In this document: in pieces, positions 51,879-61,412 of the stretch
How positions within the stretch are numbered: the first letter of the stretch is position 1
How the letters are laid out: each line of letters opens with the position of its first letter
DNA from: Paenibacillus silagei
GTDB taxonomy: Bacteria; Bacillota; Bacilli; Paenibacillales; Paenibacillaceae
Assembly: GCF_017874735.1 (NCBI RefSeq)
Contig: NZ_JAGGLV010000006.1
Coordinates: forward strand, 186,001-250,000
Length of the DNA stretch: 64,000 nt
Reading direction: 5' to 3'
Position numbers and translations under genes: made by a program
The notes under the pieces: model-generated
What the model was told of the DNA's origin: nothing
The model's database searches: none
What the model saw: only the letters and a program-made list of their open reading frames with translations

Positions 51879-53183
51879 CTATAGTATTTCTATTTCAACA
51901 AGCCACTCACGGATCTTCGGCTCACTAATTTTCCCTAAAGCATATCTGACCGCATTCTTCACTTCTGTTAGTGTCAATCCATAATCCTCGAGTTCGCCTC
52001 TATGTACTTTAAGATAATAAAACAGCGCTTTAGCTTCTTGGTGAGACAGCGATAGATATTTTAATTTTGAGACATACTCGACCACGTCAATATCTACTGT
52101 CATATAAGGTTCGGCTATTTCGCCTATTGTTTCTTGAACAGTTGAAGCAAAATACTCCTCCCTAGCCTGCTGCTCATACCTGAGTTCATTGGCTTCTCTG
52201 CTTAACATTGCCTCGGCTTTTAATGCCTCAATCTGAACTAGTACTTGATTGGAAAATTCGAGCCTGTTCATCTCCTCTTGATCCTTATCGCTGAGCTGAA
52301 TTTCATCCCGAATAATCAACGCTTGCGAGATATTCATCTGATAGCCTTTAGTTAGTGTAAATCCTCTAAATGGTGACTTCATTTGATCTAGGATCAGTCT
52401 ATATACAGAGAATGTAATTTCATCTCCGATGGAGTGAACATAGTACAGACTTCTAACATCTAGATTCATTGTGCCATGTGCTCTGTATCCAAACAAACGA
52501 GGAATATTCTGGCCTGGAAATACCTCACTTAGTTCCTTCAATAATTTATCCCATTTGTAATCCTCTTCTGTCTTTATGGCCAAACCATACTCTGCTTCCC
52601 ATAGGTGAAGAACTCTATGCTCGTAATCATCCGCTAACTCCCTGTCTTCCACAAACCAGATCGATTCAAGACCTTTTTCCTTAAAGTACTTATTCCGTTT
52701 ATTAATTATTTTTACTATCTTTTCGTCGCCAATCTCATGGACATTTGTAATCACAGAAACGGCAAATTCACGACCATTTTTATTTAGATAAATGTCAGGG
52801 TAATGCTTCCATTTCTCTTCAGCTTTTTCTTTGTAGCCGTATTCAACTTTCAAATCTGATCTTATTAGTTCCTGACCTTTAAGCTCGTTATAGATAATCT
52901 CCTTAATAACGGAATGCTTTTTACTCTCTCGCTTCGTTTGATTATGATATGTATCGTATGCCTCTGCTCCCTGACATGACTTACCCTTGAGATGTGCAAA
53001 GTGTATTTCATTAATTTCTCCAGCGCGTAACCGTAGCTCCTCAAAGCAAAAAGGGCAGATCATTGCCTTCTTCTCAGCGGCTTTCCGATATTTATCAATC
53101 ATTCTCTCTTTTTCTGCATTACTATACCTGCTGATCTCTACTGTAATATTAAGTGTTTCCCCCTCGTACAAAGCGACATCCAT
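51879..53183 (-). CDS. CoiA-like protein with degenerate nuclease motif
   Basis: A 434-residue protein. Residues ~40-75 form the CoiA-type zinc finger (MICPFCFEELRLRAGEINEIHFAHLKGKSC, with CPFC, HFAH and the final Cys). A restriction-endonuclease-like core follows (~105-190: HSVIKEIIYNELKG, then WKHYPDIYLNKNGREFAVSVIT). Normal CoiA relatives have D-x(~10)-[DE]-x-[QK]-type residues; here the strand reads FAVSVIT, so the expected Glu seems replaced by Ser. The C-terminal half is helical and unrecognised. The ATG at 53183 is seven bases after GGAGG. CoiA promotes DNA recombination during competence; the role of this variant is uncertain. Confidence 0.65.
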   Translation of the reverse strand: MDVALYEGETLNITVEISRYSNAEKERMIDKYRKAAEKKAMICPFCFEELRLRAGEINEIHFAHLKGKSCQGAEAYDTYHNQTKRESKKHSVIKEIIYNELKGQELIRSDLKVEYGYKEKAEEKWKHYPDIYLNKNGREFAVSVITNVHEIGDEKIVKIINKRNKYFKEKGLESIWFVEDRELADDYEHRVLHLWEAEYGLAIKTEEDYKWDKLLKELSEVFPGQNIPRLFGYRAHGTMNLDVRSLYYVHSIGDEITFSVYRLILDQMKSPFRGFTLTKGYQMNISQALIIRDEIQLSDKDQEEMNRLEFSNQVLVQIEALKAEAMLSREANELRYEQQAREEYFASTVQETIGEIAEPYMTVDIDVVEYVSKLKYLSLSHQEAKALFYYLKVHRGELEDYGLTLTEVKNAVRYALGKISEPKIREWLVEIEIL

Positions 53184-53334
53184 CCTAGCACCTCCAAACA
53201 ATTTGATATTATTAGCTTCCACATTATTCTAATTAATTCCTGCTTCCTTCTTCAACATCCCCCCATCATACTCCCTCCCCTCCCCCCATATACATAGGAA
53301 GAACGGTTCACAAGCTGGAAGGAGAGATGGATGC

Positions 53335-54732
53335 ATGCCCGGTGATGATGAGATTAAAGCGCTGGAGCGGTCGATTGCCGAGATTACGGAGATTGCTTCC
53401 GGGTTCGGGCTCGATTTTTATCCGATGCGTTATGAGATATGTCCGGCGGATATTATTTATACCTTCGGTGCGTACGGGATGCCTACCCGGTTCGGGCACT
53501 GGAGCTTTGGCAAGACTTTTCATAAAATGAAGGCCCAATACGATTTTGGCCTGAGCAAAATTTATGAGCTGGTCATCAACTCTAATCCGTGCTACGCCTT
53601 TCTGCTTGACGGCAACTCCCTGGTGCAGAACAAGCTGATTGTCGCGCATGTGCTGGCGCACTGCGATTTCTTCAAGAACAATATGCGCTTCTCCATGTCC
53701 AACCGGGATATGGTCGAGAGCATGGCGGCCACCGCCGACCGCATCAATGATTATTCCGTCACTTATGGCACAGACACTGTAGAAAGCTTCATTGATTCCG
53801 TGCTGGCGATCCAGGAGCATATCGATCCCAGCCTGATCCAGCCGCGCAAGCTGGGCAAGACCCATCTGCTCGAAGCCAAAATGAAAGAGCGCAAGGACTC
53901 CCCTCCCGGCGGGCCTGGACCGGCTAATGCTTACAGTGAACTGTGGGACTTGGAAAAGAGTGATGACGTCCCGCCAGTGCCGGAAACCGCTGGCAAACGC
54001 ACTTTCCCCCCGGAGCCGGAAAAGGACATCGTCTGGTTCATCCAGCAGTATTCCACCGCTCTGGAGGACTGGCAGCGCGACATCATGACGATGCTGCATG
54101 ACGAGATGCTTTATTTCTGGCCGCAGATGGAGACCAAAATCATGAACGAAGGCTGGGCCTCCTACTGGCATCAGCGGATCATGCGCGAGCTGGACCTTAC
54201 CCCAGAAGAGACTGTCGAATACGCCAAGCTGAATTCATCGGTGGTCCAGCCCTCCCGCCAGAGCCTGAATCCTTACTATCTGGGGCTGAAGATTTTCGAG
54301 GATATTGAGCGCCGCTGGGACCGGGACAAAATGTTCGAGGTGCGCGAGCTGGATTCCGACATCTCGTTCATCCGCAGCTATCTCTCAAAGGAACTGGTGA
54401 ACGACCTGGACCTCTATGTATTCGAGAAAAAAGGCCCGGAGTGGAAAATTACCGATAAGGCATGGGAGAATGTGCGCGACCAGTTGGTGCTGGCCCGGGT
54501 GAACGGCGGCTCCCCGTACCTCGTCATCCAAGATGCCGATTATGAGCGGAACGGCGAACTCTTGATTGCCCACCGCTACGAGAGCATTGAGCTGGATCTG
54601 AAATATCTGGAGCGCACGCTCCCGCATATCTATGCCCTCTGGGGCCGCACCGTGCATCTACAGACCGTTGTGGAAGACAAAAATGCCCTGTTCACCTATG
54701 ACGGCAAAAAGGTGCAGCGGCGGTTTATGTAA
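53335..54732 (+). CDS. spoVR: SpoVR family protein
   Basis: A 465-residue cytosolic protein of the SpoVR family, which in Bacillus acts in spore cortex formation. Conserved segments: [48 protein letters not shown], then [33 protein letters not shown], then [15 protein letters not shown] and [18 protein letters not shown]. In many bacteria spoVR lies with prkA and yhbH as one operon. Here prkA is about 9 kb away on the other strand and yhbH is not seen in the window. AAGGAG lies 11 bases before the ATG; a shifted ATG four bases upstream is out of frame. Confidence 0.95.
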   Translation: MPGDDEIKALERSIAEITEIASGFGLDFYPMRYEICPADIIYTFGAYGMPTRFGHWSFGKTFHKMKAQYDFGLSKIYELVINSNPCYAFLLDGNSLVQNKLIVAHVLAHCDFFKNNMRFSMSNRDMVESMAATADRINDYSVTYGTDTVESFIDSVLAIQEHIDPSLIQPRKLGKTHLLEAKMKERKDSPPGGPGPANAYSELWDLEKSDDVPPVPETAGKRTFPPEPEKDIVWFIQQYSTALEDWQRDIMTMLHDEMLYFWPQMETKIMNEGWASYWHQRIMRELDLTPEETVEYAKLNSSVVQPSRQSLNPYYLGLKIFEDIERRWDRDKMFEVRELDSDISFIRSYLSKELVNDLDLYVFEKKGPEWKITDKAWENVRDQLVLARVNGGSPYLVIQDADYERNGELLIAHRYESIELDLKYLERTLPHIYALWGRTVHLQTVVEDKNALFTYDGKKVQRRFM

Positions 54733-54755
54733 AGAAACATATGGGTTCGCACAAT

Positions 54756-54806
54756 AAGCCGCAGTGTAGTTGCTATGTGCAATTACGCTGCGGCTTGTTT
54801 TTGAAA
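54756..54806 (+). terminator. Terminator of spoVR
   Basis: AAGCCGCAG...TTGC pairs with GCAA...CTGCGGCTT and is followed by GTTTTTG. Confidence 0.8.
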
Positions 54807-54857
54807 ATATAAGAATTTATACGTTGCACATGATAGCTTATCCTTCTATTTCTCGCT

Positions 54858-54897
54858 GAAACGGTACCGTCCTTTAAGAGGACGGCGAAGCCGTTTC
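54858..54897. repeat. Compound hairpin near the Uma2 gene end
   Basis: GAAACGG pairs with CCGTTTC as the outer stem, and CCGTCCT pairs with AGGACGG as the inner stem. It lies 12 bases beyond the Uma2 stop; no T-run follows on the minus strand. Confidence 0.6.
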
Positions 54898-54908
54898 TAC
54901 TTGTTGTA

Positions 54909-55481
54909 TCAGATTTGCAGGTCAAACAGGTTGCCCAGCGGCAGCTGAAAATCCTTAAACACATTTGACCGCACGCTATCCAGCTCCGAATATAAGTCCC
55001 TCACCTGATAGACGCCATCCCGCAGCGCATATACATGAACCGTGCGGTTGCCGGGGTCAACGATCCAATATTCCTGGACGCCGTATTTCTGATATAGATT
55101 AAACTTCTCATTGAAGTCCTTAAGTGCAGTGTATGGTGAGAGTACTTCGATAATCATCGTCGGAGCGCCGTGGCAGCCGTTCTTGGAAATCTGATTCTTT
55201 GAACAGACCACAGACAGATCTGGCTGTGTCACATGATCAGGCATCGAAGAAGCAGAATCATCCTCGCTGAAGAACACATCGAACGGAGCGACAAACACAT
55301 GACAGCTCTTATTTTCCAGGTGCGTACGCAGTGCAAAATACAGCTCTCCTACTACATACTGTTGCAGGGCTGTAGGCGCTGGTGACATATTATAGGCTTT
55401 GCCGTTAATTAATTCCCATCCACCGTCCCATGACAACCAATCCTGATACGAATGCTGCTTCTGCTCATCCGGATTCGACAC
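54909..55481 (-). CDS. Uma2 family (PD-(D/E)XK-like) endonuclease
   Basis: A 190-residue protein of the Uma2/DUF820 family. The family core is visible: YVVGELYFALRTHLENKSCHVFVAPFDVFF, then QPDLSVVC with the Asp, TMIIEVLSPYTALKDFNEKFNLYQKYGVQEYWIVDPGNRTVHVY with the Glu and downstream Lys/Asp. Uma2 proteins have a restriction-endonuclease-like fold; their cellular role is unknown, and many genomes carry multiple copies. It is monocistronic. Confidence 0.85.
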   Translation of the reverse strand: MSNPDEQKQHSYQDWLSWDGGWELINGKAYNMSPAPTALQQYVVGELYFALRTHLENKSCHVFVAPFDVFFSEDDSASSMPDHVTQPDLSVVCSKNQISKNGCHGAPTMIIEVLSPYTALKDFNEKFNLYQKYGVQEYWIVDPGNRTVHVYALRDGVYQVRDLYSELDSVRSNVFKDFQLPLGNLFDLQI

Positions 55482-55722
55482 TTGGATCTGCCTCCTTCGC
55501 TTCCTAGCGGATTACGTGTAAGTGAATTATAACATGAATCACCGCCAATACTCAGCGCCCCATCCCCCCGATCCCCTGCTGCAAAAAATACTTAAATATA
55601 AATTATCCCAATTTTGTTTTAATAGTATCTGTATGGGTTAAATATCTCCTGTGATTTATAATGGGTAATTCTGGATAGTCTACAATTACCCTCATATAGA
55701 AACCAGACGGGAGAGGACGTAA

Positions 55723-58140
55723 GTGAAAGTGAAACAAATGGCAATACTGTTGCTCATCATGTGTGTGATTCTGACAGGCTGCATGGGGGGCAGCAAAGAA
55801 GGAAGTCCAGCACCTTCGTCCAGCCCGGCCACCACGGCAACTGCCGAGACGAAGAACACTTCGGGGAACCCTCCGCCGGAGGCTTCACAGACCGTGTACG
55901 ATCTGAAGCACAAGTATGATTCGGACGAAGCAGATCACAATCCGGGCATCATGCCTATGTATAATGTGGAGCAGGATATGGAATTCATCTTCAGATTCAA
56001 TACCGATCTTGGCTCAGAAGCCATTGGCAAGACGTTATCCGTACATACCGATATCGAGGCGCTGCCGGAGAGCAAGGTCGCGACCCTTGAGGATTCACAG
56101 CTCGTAGACGGCAAAAGCGTGTACTCCATCAAGCCGCTCGGCTTCGGCGTCCTTCCCTCCGATTCTCTGCGTGCCACGGGAGACAGTTCCTGGGGGAACG
56201 CCCCGGTCTACTACATCCGGCTCAACTATGACCTGGACGCCAAGTCGCCTACTCTGCTGAAGCAGCCGGTGATCATCCCGTTTACGGTGAAATCGGATCT
56301 GCCCACGCCGACGCTGCAAGCCGACATCAGTCCTGACGGAAGACTGACTCTGGTGTGGAATGAAGTTCCGGGCGCGGAAAGCTACAATATTTACAGCGCC
56401 TCCCATATTACAATGGAGAACATCAATGAGCCGCTCAGCGGCGCCGAGCAGGGCTATGCGGATCAGCGTCCGCTGAAGATTGCAACGGTACAGGGCAATG
56501 CGTATAACGACTTCATGAAGGACGGCCGCGGTGCGCTCGGGATTGTGGATGAGACCATTACAAGCGTCCAGAACAACAATGTGCAAGGGGAATATTACGT
56601 TACTGCCGTTCAGGGAGACAAAGAATCCAGATTCAGCCGCTCGGTGGACACCGTGGCATTATCCAAACGGCTGCCGCGCACCGTGGCTCCTGAGGATAAC
56701 ATCAACCTGAAATTGTACAAGAATGCCAAAGAGCTGCCCAAGACCGTTCCGGTCCAGTTCATTGACGGCTCCAAAGCCTCAGTAACAGTGATGTACGATA
56801 CCGGAGCTGTGACTCTTAAGGCTTCCGGTCCAACCGATGTCCCGTACACGATACAAGGTACTGCGCTCAAAGGCTATGTCCAGGTTACGCAGTTGACGGA
56901 AGCGGATATTACCAGTCTTGCAGCCGCCCAGAGCAACAAGGCGAATCCCGGGTATGTGGAGCCGCAGAATGACACGGATTATGTGCCTGCACCGGATGTA
57001 CCGACCATCATTGACAACAACAATAACGGCAACGCCAGTGAACCTGGAGATAATGTCATCGAACAGCAAAAAGAAAATACCAAGAGCAAGGTAGAGGAAG
57101 GCAACAAGCAGGCGGTTCCGGGCACCACGATACGTGCAGACCTGATTCATGCAGACTCTGCGCTGGAGGAATATCTCGCGTTGACCCTGATGAACGGCGA
57201 CACCGAAATCTCGCTGCAAGCCTTCCCGGAGGCGCAGAATGCCCGTACCCTGGTGGATGTAATTGAGAAGGTAGTCTACCAGAACCCGCTCATTCTCGGC
57301 TTCCGCGGCTATGGCTACGATTATGAGAAGCTGACGCTGAATGTGAAGTACGATGATTCTGCCGAGATCATCCGCTCCAAGCAGAAGGAGATCCTTGCCG
57401 AGGCAGATAAAGTAATCGCCGCTGTGATCAAGGAAGGCATGAGCGCGGATGAGAAGCAGATGGCAATCTACGATTATCTGAATGATAACACCGCCTATGA
57501 CGATGCTGCACTGGAGAATGCCATGGAGCAGGAGTTCAAGACAGTAGATTCGAAGTATAACGATTCTTTCAATACCTATGGCATTCTGGTTAAAAAAGTC
57601 GGCGTATGCATGAGCTATGCCCATACCTTCCAGCTGCTCTCTGATCTCGTCCAGGTCCCTTCGATGGTCGTCACAGGAACCATGAGCGGCGTGAATCACG
57701 CCTGGAACAAGGTGAAGATTGGCGACGAATGGGTCAACGTTGACCCGACCAATAACGCCACCAATACCGGACTTCCTTATCTGCTCTATAACTCCAATGA
57801 CGCTACAGCCTCCGATGTAGAGTATGTGATGGACAAGGCCTACTGGCTGGACCATGAGCTGCCTCAGTTCAAGGCCACCAGCAATGCCTACGATTATTAC
57901 GTGACGCAAGGACTGGAAGTAGATTCCCTGGAAGCCTACAAGACCAAGCTGGCCGAACAGCTGAAGAAAGGCGAGACGCTGGTAGTTCTGCGCGTTCTGG
58001 GCAATACCGACAGCTCGGAGCTCATGCAGAAAACCGCCGAGGTCATCAAGCAACACGATGCCGCCAAGCTGGATAGTGCAGGCATGGTTGAGCTTGGAAG
58101 CTACGTTGCGGTTCAATTGGACGCTGCAGCCGGGCAATAA
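55723..58140 (+). CDS. Transglutaminase-like domain lipoprotein
   Basis: An 805-residue exported lipoprotein. The N-terminus is a lipoprotein signal (AILLLIMCVILTGCMGG, lipobox LTGC at ~24) followed by a Ser/Pro/Thr linker. A fibronectin-type-III-like domain lies at ~195-310 (PTPTLQADISPDGRLTLVWNEVPGAESYNIYSAS). A second domain ends near 420, then a Asn/Asp-rich linker. The transglutaminase-like core has the triad Cys629 (GVCMSYAHTF), His659 (GVNHAWNKV) and Asp674 (WVNVDPTNN). Such enzymes act outside the cell as proteases, cross-linkers or wall-modifying enzymes. GTG start at 55723 follows GGGAGAGG. Confidence 0.87.
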   Translation: MKVKQMAILLLIMCVILTGCMGGSKEGSPAPSSSPATTATAETKNTSGNPPPEASQTVYDLKHKYDSDEADHNPGIMPMYNVEQDMEFIFRFNTDLGSEAIGKTLSVHTDIEALPESKVATLEDSQLVDGKSVYSIKPLGFGVLPSDSLRATGDSSWGNAPVYYIRLNYDLDAKSPTLLKQPVIIPFTVKSDLPTPTLQADISPDGRLTLVWNEVPGAESYNIYSASHITMENINEPLSGAEQGYADQRPLKIATVQGNAYNDFMKDGRGALGIVDETITSVQNNNVQGEYYVTAVQGDKESRFSRSVDTVALSKRLPRTVAPEDNINLKLYKNAKELPKTVPVQFIDGSKASVTVMYDTGAVTLKASGPTDVPYTIQGTALKGYVQVTQLTEADITSLAAAQSNKANPGYVEPQNDTDYVPAPDVPTIIDNNNNGNASEPGDNVIEQQKENTKSKVEEGNKQAVPGTTIRADLIHADSALEEYLALTLMNGDTEISLQAFPEAQNARTLVDVIEKVVYQNPLILGFRGYGYDYEKLTLNVKYDDSAEIIRSKQKEILAEADKVIAAVIKEGMSADEKQMAIYDYLNDNTAYDDAALENAMEQEFKTVDSKYNDSFNTYGILVKKVGVCMSYAHTFQLLSDLVQVPSMVVTGTMSGVNHAWNKVKIGDEWVNVDPTNNATNTGLPYLLYNSNDATASDVEYVMDKAYWLDHELPQFKATSNAYDYYVTQGLEVDSLEAYKTKLAEQLKKGETLVVLRVLGNTDSSELMQKTAEVIKQHDAAKLDSAGMVELGSYVAVQLDAAAGQ

Positions 58141-58144
58141 ACGG

Positions 58145-58187
58145 ACAAGAAAAGGCAAGCCCCTGCTGCGGGGCTTGCCTTTCTTGT
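58145..58187. terminator. Bidirectional terminator
   Basis: ACAAGA/TCTTGT flank an AAGGCAAGCCCC / GGGGCTTGCCTT stem. It serves the convergent transglutaminase and PfpI-type genes. Confidence 0.8.
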
Positions 58188-58207
58188 AGAATCACACCGC
58201 CCTCTGT

Positions 58208-58822
58208 CTATTCCTCTTCATACGGATAATAGACATCGCTCAGATTACCTGCCTGATAGTAGGGGTACTCCAGTTTTTTTTGCACCAGACGTGCAGTGTC
58301 TGTATCCACTAAGCACTCAATCAGGTACAGACCAAGATCGATCGAGGACGTTACTCCGCCTCCGGTGAAGGTATCACCGTCCCGGACAGCCCGGGCCTTA
58401 ATGACTTCCCCGCAGTAAGGGGCAAGCAGATCGTAGGCTGACGAGTTCGTGGTCGCTTTTTTCCCCTCTAAGAATCCTGCCGCCCCTAACAGCAGTGCAC
58501 CGGTGCAGACCGACACTTTATAACGTGCGCCTTCTGCCGTTCGTATCCAGCTCATAAAGTCCTCGTCATAGCGGAGTATCCGGGTCGGCATGCCGCCCGG
58601 GAGGAAGACCAGATCGAAGGTGCCCAGATCAGGCAGCACCTCATTGGCCTTCATGGTCAGCCCCCGGTCATCCGTCACCTCCGCTTTGTTGGCGCAAAAT
58701 GTCCAGGATACGTTCTCCTTCGCCTTCAGGATCGCCACCCAGCTCACCGCTTCATAGAACCCCACAACATCCATGCTGGTCATGCCGTCGAACAGAACAA
58801 ATGCCATTTTCATAACCGTCAC
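58208..58822 (-). CDS. DJ-1/PfpI family protein
   Basis: A 204-residue protein of the class I glutamine-amidotransferase-like superfamily. The N-terminus MKMAFVLFDGMTSMDVVGFYEAV is that of the isonitrile-hydratase/ThiJ branch. The nucleophile Cys is in YKVSVCTGALLLGAAGFLEGKKAT (Cys106), preceded by LVFLPGGMPTR with the conserved glycines, and a later VTSSIDLGLYLI segment. Activity may be a hydrolase, glyoxalase or isonitrile hydratase; not decidable by eye. The start may be the internal ATG three codons later. Confidence 0.82.
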   Translation of the reverse strand: MTVMKMAFVLFDGMTSMDVVGFYEAVSWVAILKAKENVSWTFCANKAEVTDDRGLTMKANEVLPDLGTFDLVFLPGGMPTRILRYDEDFMSWIRTAEGARYKVSVCTGALLLGAAGFLEGKKATTNSSAYDLLAPYCGEVIKARAVRDGDTFTGGGVTSSIDLGLYLIECLVDTDTARLVQKKLEYPYYQAGNLSDVYYPYEEE

Positions 58823-58851
58823 CCATCCTCTCTGAATAGAAGATCAAGCAC

Positions 58852-59784
58852 TCATTGCCAGAAATACTGCATCTTCTTATACCCCACATCCCATACTTTC
58901 AAGTCCCCCTTGATTGTGATCTTCAGCTCATCCCCGGGCTCAACCGGCATCTCATATACCACAGGGTACTGTTCAGGATTAGTACGCTGAAAATCTCCAG
59001 TATAATTCAGAATCTCCTGGCCATCCCGGGTAATACTGATCTCACCGGAATAATCCGTTGGTTCGGGGTTTCCGAAAGTGAAGGAGAAAATCGTCTGTCC
59101 CTCAGACTTGTACGTGAATGTTCTGGAATCTCCGCCTTCAGCGCCATACAGGTTAGAGCGGAGCGGTATCTTCTGTCCGTTGATTTGAATACTGTCCGGT
59201 TTGTCTGCGGATGAATTGCCCGAGGTGTCCGTCCATTCCGTGATCGCCGTAAACGGACCCTCTACTTTAGTTAATATTTTGTCTACCGCCGCGCCTAGTC
59301 CCCATAAAGCTATAAAAAGAACCAACCCTGATATAGCCGTTGCCACCAGATTGCGCCCGAGGCTGCGGTAACGGAAACCAAGCTTGTACGCCCCGAAGCC
59401 GAGGGCTGCACCAACCGAATTCTGAAGAGCGTCGTTGATATCGAAGCTGCCCAGGAAGGTAAGAGCCTGGATCGTTTCAAGCACAAGAATCGCGATGAAG
59501 AATAAGGTGATGAACCGGACGAAGCCGACCCGGTACAGCCATGGAATCAATATGCCGAAAGGAACAAACGCAAGCGTGTTCCCGAAACCCACCATACTCA
59601 TGAGGCTGGGATGTAGAAGATCAGATGGATACGGCAGCAGAAGGAAGTTATCGGGCATGAAAATAAAGGTGTAGACGGTATGATCCGATGCCTCACCTCT
59701 GCCGAAAGCAAAGAACATAAAATAAAGAACAAACAGTGTGTACAATATAGTTACCGTTAGCAAATTCTTGCGTTGTTTGACCAT
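58852..59784 (-). CDS. VanZ family membrane protein
   Basis: A 310-residue protein. The N-terminal ~165 residues are the VanZ domain with about five helices (LLTVTILYTLFVLYFMFFAFGR, then NTLAFVPFGILIPWLY, FIAILVLETIQALTFLGSFDINDALQNSVGAALGFGAYKLG). A last helix (~150-175) leads to a ~130-residue extracytoplasmic beta-rich domain (GDSRTFTYKSEGQTIFSFTFG). VanZ proteins can lower glycopeptide susceptibility, but most have no known role. The ATG of MVKQRKNLL follows GGGG; five upstream codons lack a site. Confidence 0.85.
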   Translation of the reverse strand: MVKQRKNLLTVTILYTLFVLYFMFFAFGRGEASDHTVYTFIFMPDNFLLLPYPSDLLHPSLMSMVGFGNTLAFVPFGILIPWLYRVGFVRFITLFFIAILVLETIQALTFLGSFDINDALQNSVGAALGFGAYKLGFRYRSLGRNLVATAISGLVLFIALWGLGAAVDKILTKVEGPFTAITEWTDTSGNSSADKPDSIQINGQKIPLRSNLYGAEGGDSRTFTYKSEGQTIFSFTFGNPEPTDYSGEISITRDGQEILNYTGDFQRTNPEQYPVVYEMPVEPGDELKITIKGDLKVWDVGYKKMQYFWQ

Positions 59785-59840
59785 GGTTAACCCCTTCACT
59801 CTATATTTCCACTTATTACAATTAAACGGTTAGTGTGGTT

Positions 59841-60770
59841 TCATGAAACCCGTTCCCGTACAGGGACATAAATCTCCATCACGGAATCCACGCGGGCGTG
59901 ACAGCGTTCGTCGTAGAACTCAAAGTTCAGTTTATCTTCGTCATGCATGTAGCCGCTGCCCGGGAACCAGTCCTCGAAGATATATCTCCAGGTACTCTTG
60001 ACCACCTCGGCAAAAGTCTCCGGTCTCGCCTCATCAGTAGCGTCCACCGGAGGTGTCGTGAATACCACGTACTGCGCCGCCGGTACAACAGCCGTAAGCA
60101 TGTCAGGAGTGACCTTACTGAAGTCCTCCACTATAACCCCCAGCAGATACACAGCATTACCGCCAGCGTCTGACGGTATACATAAGCCGACCTCCCCGTG
60201 CTTCGGCGGATTCAGCTTTGCGTACATCTGATCCTCCAGATTGTCGCCCTCATAGTAATACCAGAAGGAAGCGACATCCTGCGTAGTATTCCCCGCCTCT
60301 ACATCCGTCTCGATTCCATACCCCGCTACGTTAAAAGCAGGCTTCGTCACCAATACAGGCTCCGCGATGTATTCCTTGATGTCATACGCCAGCCGGTCCC
60401 GGACATAGCCGTTCATCCGCGCCGCATACTGGGAGGGGCTGTAGCCGTAAGACTTGCGGAAGGCTTTGGCGAAGCCGCCGGGAGTCTCGAACCCATACTC
60501 CAGCGCGATGTCCGTAATTCTCCGCCCGTTGAACAATTCGACAGCAGCCCGCGACAGTCTTCGGCTCCGCACATATTCCATGACCGGCATGTCCTGCGAC
60601 TGGCTGAACATCCGGCAAAAATGAAACAGCGAATAACCCGCATACGCCGCAATCTGCTCCGCCGTCAAAGGGTCCGTAAGATGCTCCTCAATATATTCAA
60701 TCGTCTGCCCGATCTCTCTGCTGTAATTCAGTGACTCCACCGGCCTTTCAGTATACATAGGTGCATACAT
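59841..60770 (-). CDS. AraC family regulator with GyrI-like effector domain
   Basis: A 309-residue protein with the same layout as the one at 20641. The double helix-turn-helix (~20-120) has LTAEQIAAYAGYSLFHFCRMFSQ and ITDIALEYGFETPGGFAKAFRKSYGYSPSQYAAR. The GyrI/Rob-like domain (~150-309) has EYIAEPVLVTKPAFNVAGYGIETDV and PGSGYMHDEDKLNFEFYDE. No ribosome site is obvious before the first ATG, so the true start may be slightly further in (MYTERPVES). The effector is unknown. Confidence 0.8.
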   Translation of the reverse strand: MYAPMYTERPVESLNYSREIGQTIEYIEEHLTDPLTAEQIAAYAGYSLFHFCRMFSQSQDMPVMEYVRSRRLSRAAVELFNGRRITDIALEYGFETPGGFAKAFRKSYGYSPSQYAARMNGYVRDRLAYDIKEYIAEPVLVTKPAFNVAGYGIETDVEAGNTTQDVASFWYYYEGDNLEDQMYAKLNPPKHGEVGLCIPSDAGGNAVYLLGVIVEDFSKVTPDMLTAVVPAAQYVVFTTPPVDATDEARPETFAEVVKSTWRYIFEDWFPGSGYMHDEDKLNFEFYDERCHARVDSVMEIYVPVRERVS

Positions 60771-60824
60771 TATAGCAGATGGCGGCCTCCGGGACTGATC
60801 CAGTCTTGCTATATACTCAGCTTT

Positions 60825-61268
60825 TCAGACAATCTTGTCAAATATAGCGGCTGCGAACAGGCGGGCTTTCTCAACATCCAGCTCATCGGGATGCCCTTTT
60901 TTATCCAGATTGAAGCCCAGCGGGCTGAACTCCCCGGGACAATGGAACTCACCGATCACGTTACTGCCCTTGGCCGCCAGTTTGGCCTCAACCAGTGCCT
61001 GATTCTTGAATTCTCCAGAGCCGGATGTGCAGAAAATAAAGACATTTTTGTCCCGGAGCGGCATTCTCTTGATGAATTTGAACATCCTGCGGTGAATTTT
61101 GGAGGCGTAAATGCCTGAACCGAGGCCAATCAGGTCATATACGGACAGCATCTCAGGCTTAACGTCCTCCACTTTTGCCAAATCTGCACCTAACACTTCA
61201 GCCATAGCGGCTGCAATCTTCTGTGTGTTCATGCTGCGGCCGGATCGGTAAATAATGATAGTCTTCAT
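60825..61268 (-). CDS. Flavodoxin-family protein
   Basis: A 147-residue protein. The FMN phosphate loop is at the N-terminus (IIIYRSGRSMNTQKIA, equivalent to S/T-x-T-G-N-T with substitutions). The second FMN-contact segment is YDLIGLGSGIYASKIHRRMFKFI, then NVFIFCTSGSGEFKN. It resembles the flavodoxin/protoporphyrinogen-oxidase-like group. GAGG lies seven bases before the ATG. The TetR gene upstream on the same strand and the shared dyads suggest coupled regulation. Confidence 0.8.
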   Translation of the reverse strand: MKTIIIYRSGRSMNTQKIAAAMAEVLGADLAKVEDVKPEMLSVYDLIGLGSGIYASKIHRRMFKFIKRMPLRDKNVFIFCTSGSGEFKNQALVEAKLAAKGSNVIGEFHCPGEFSPLGFNLDKKGHPDELDVEKARLFAAAIFDKIV

Positions 61269-61299
61269 AATGGCGCCTCAATTCGTTATATTTAAAATA

Positions 61300-61326
61300 T
61301 GAATGAGCTTAATTAAATTCATTCAT
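61300..61326. promoter_or_regulatory. Candidate TetR operator upstream of the flavodoxin gene
   Basis: GAATGA and TCATTC arms flank an AT-rich centre, ending in ATTCATTCATT. A close variant sits upstream of the TetR gene at 62022-62046. Confidence 0.55.
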
Positions 61327-61412
61327 TTCAAGCCAAAATAAAATGCCCAGGATATCCACTGAACATTTAATAGTGTATTCTGCCGCCAGCAAAGCGATGC
61401 CGGATACCTTCG

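Noticed and set aside
50036..53183. A multi-gene anti-phage system made of the SEFIR, toxin-antitoxin and CoiA-like genes
   Set aside because: The genes are on different strands with separate terminators, and none is coupled to another except the toxin pair. They are reported individually.
56779..58158. 459-codon frame opposite the transglutaminase gene
   Set aside because: The plus-strand frame has a lipoprotein signal and an intact catalytic triad; the minus frame is a compositional shadow.
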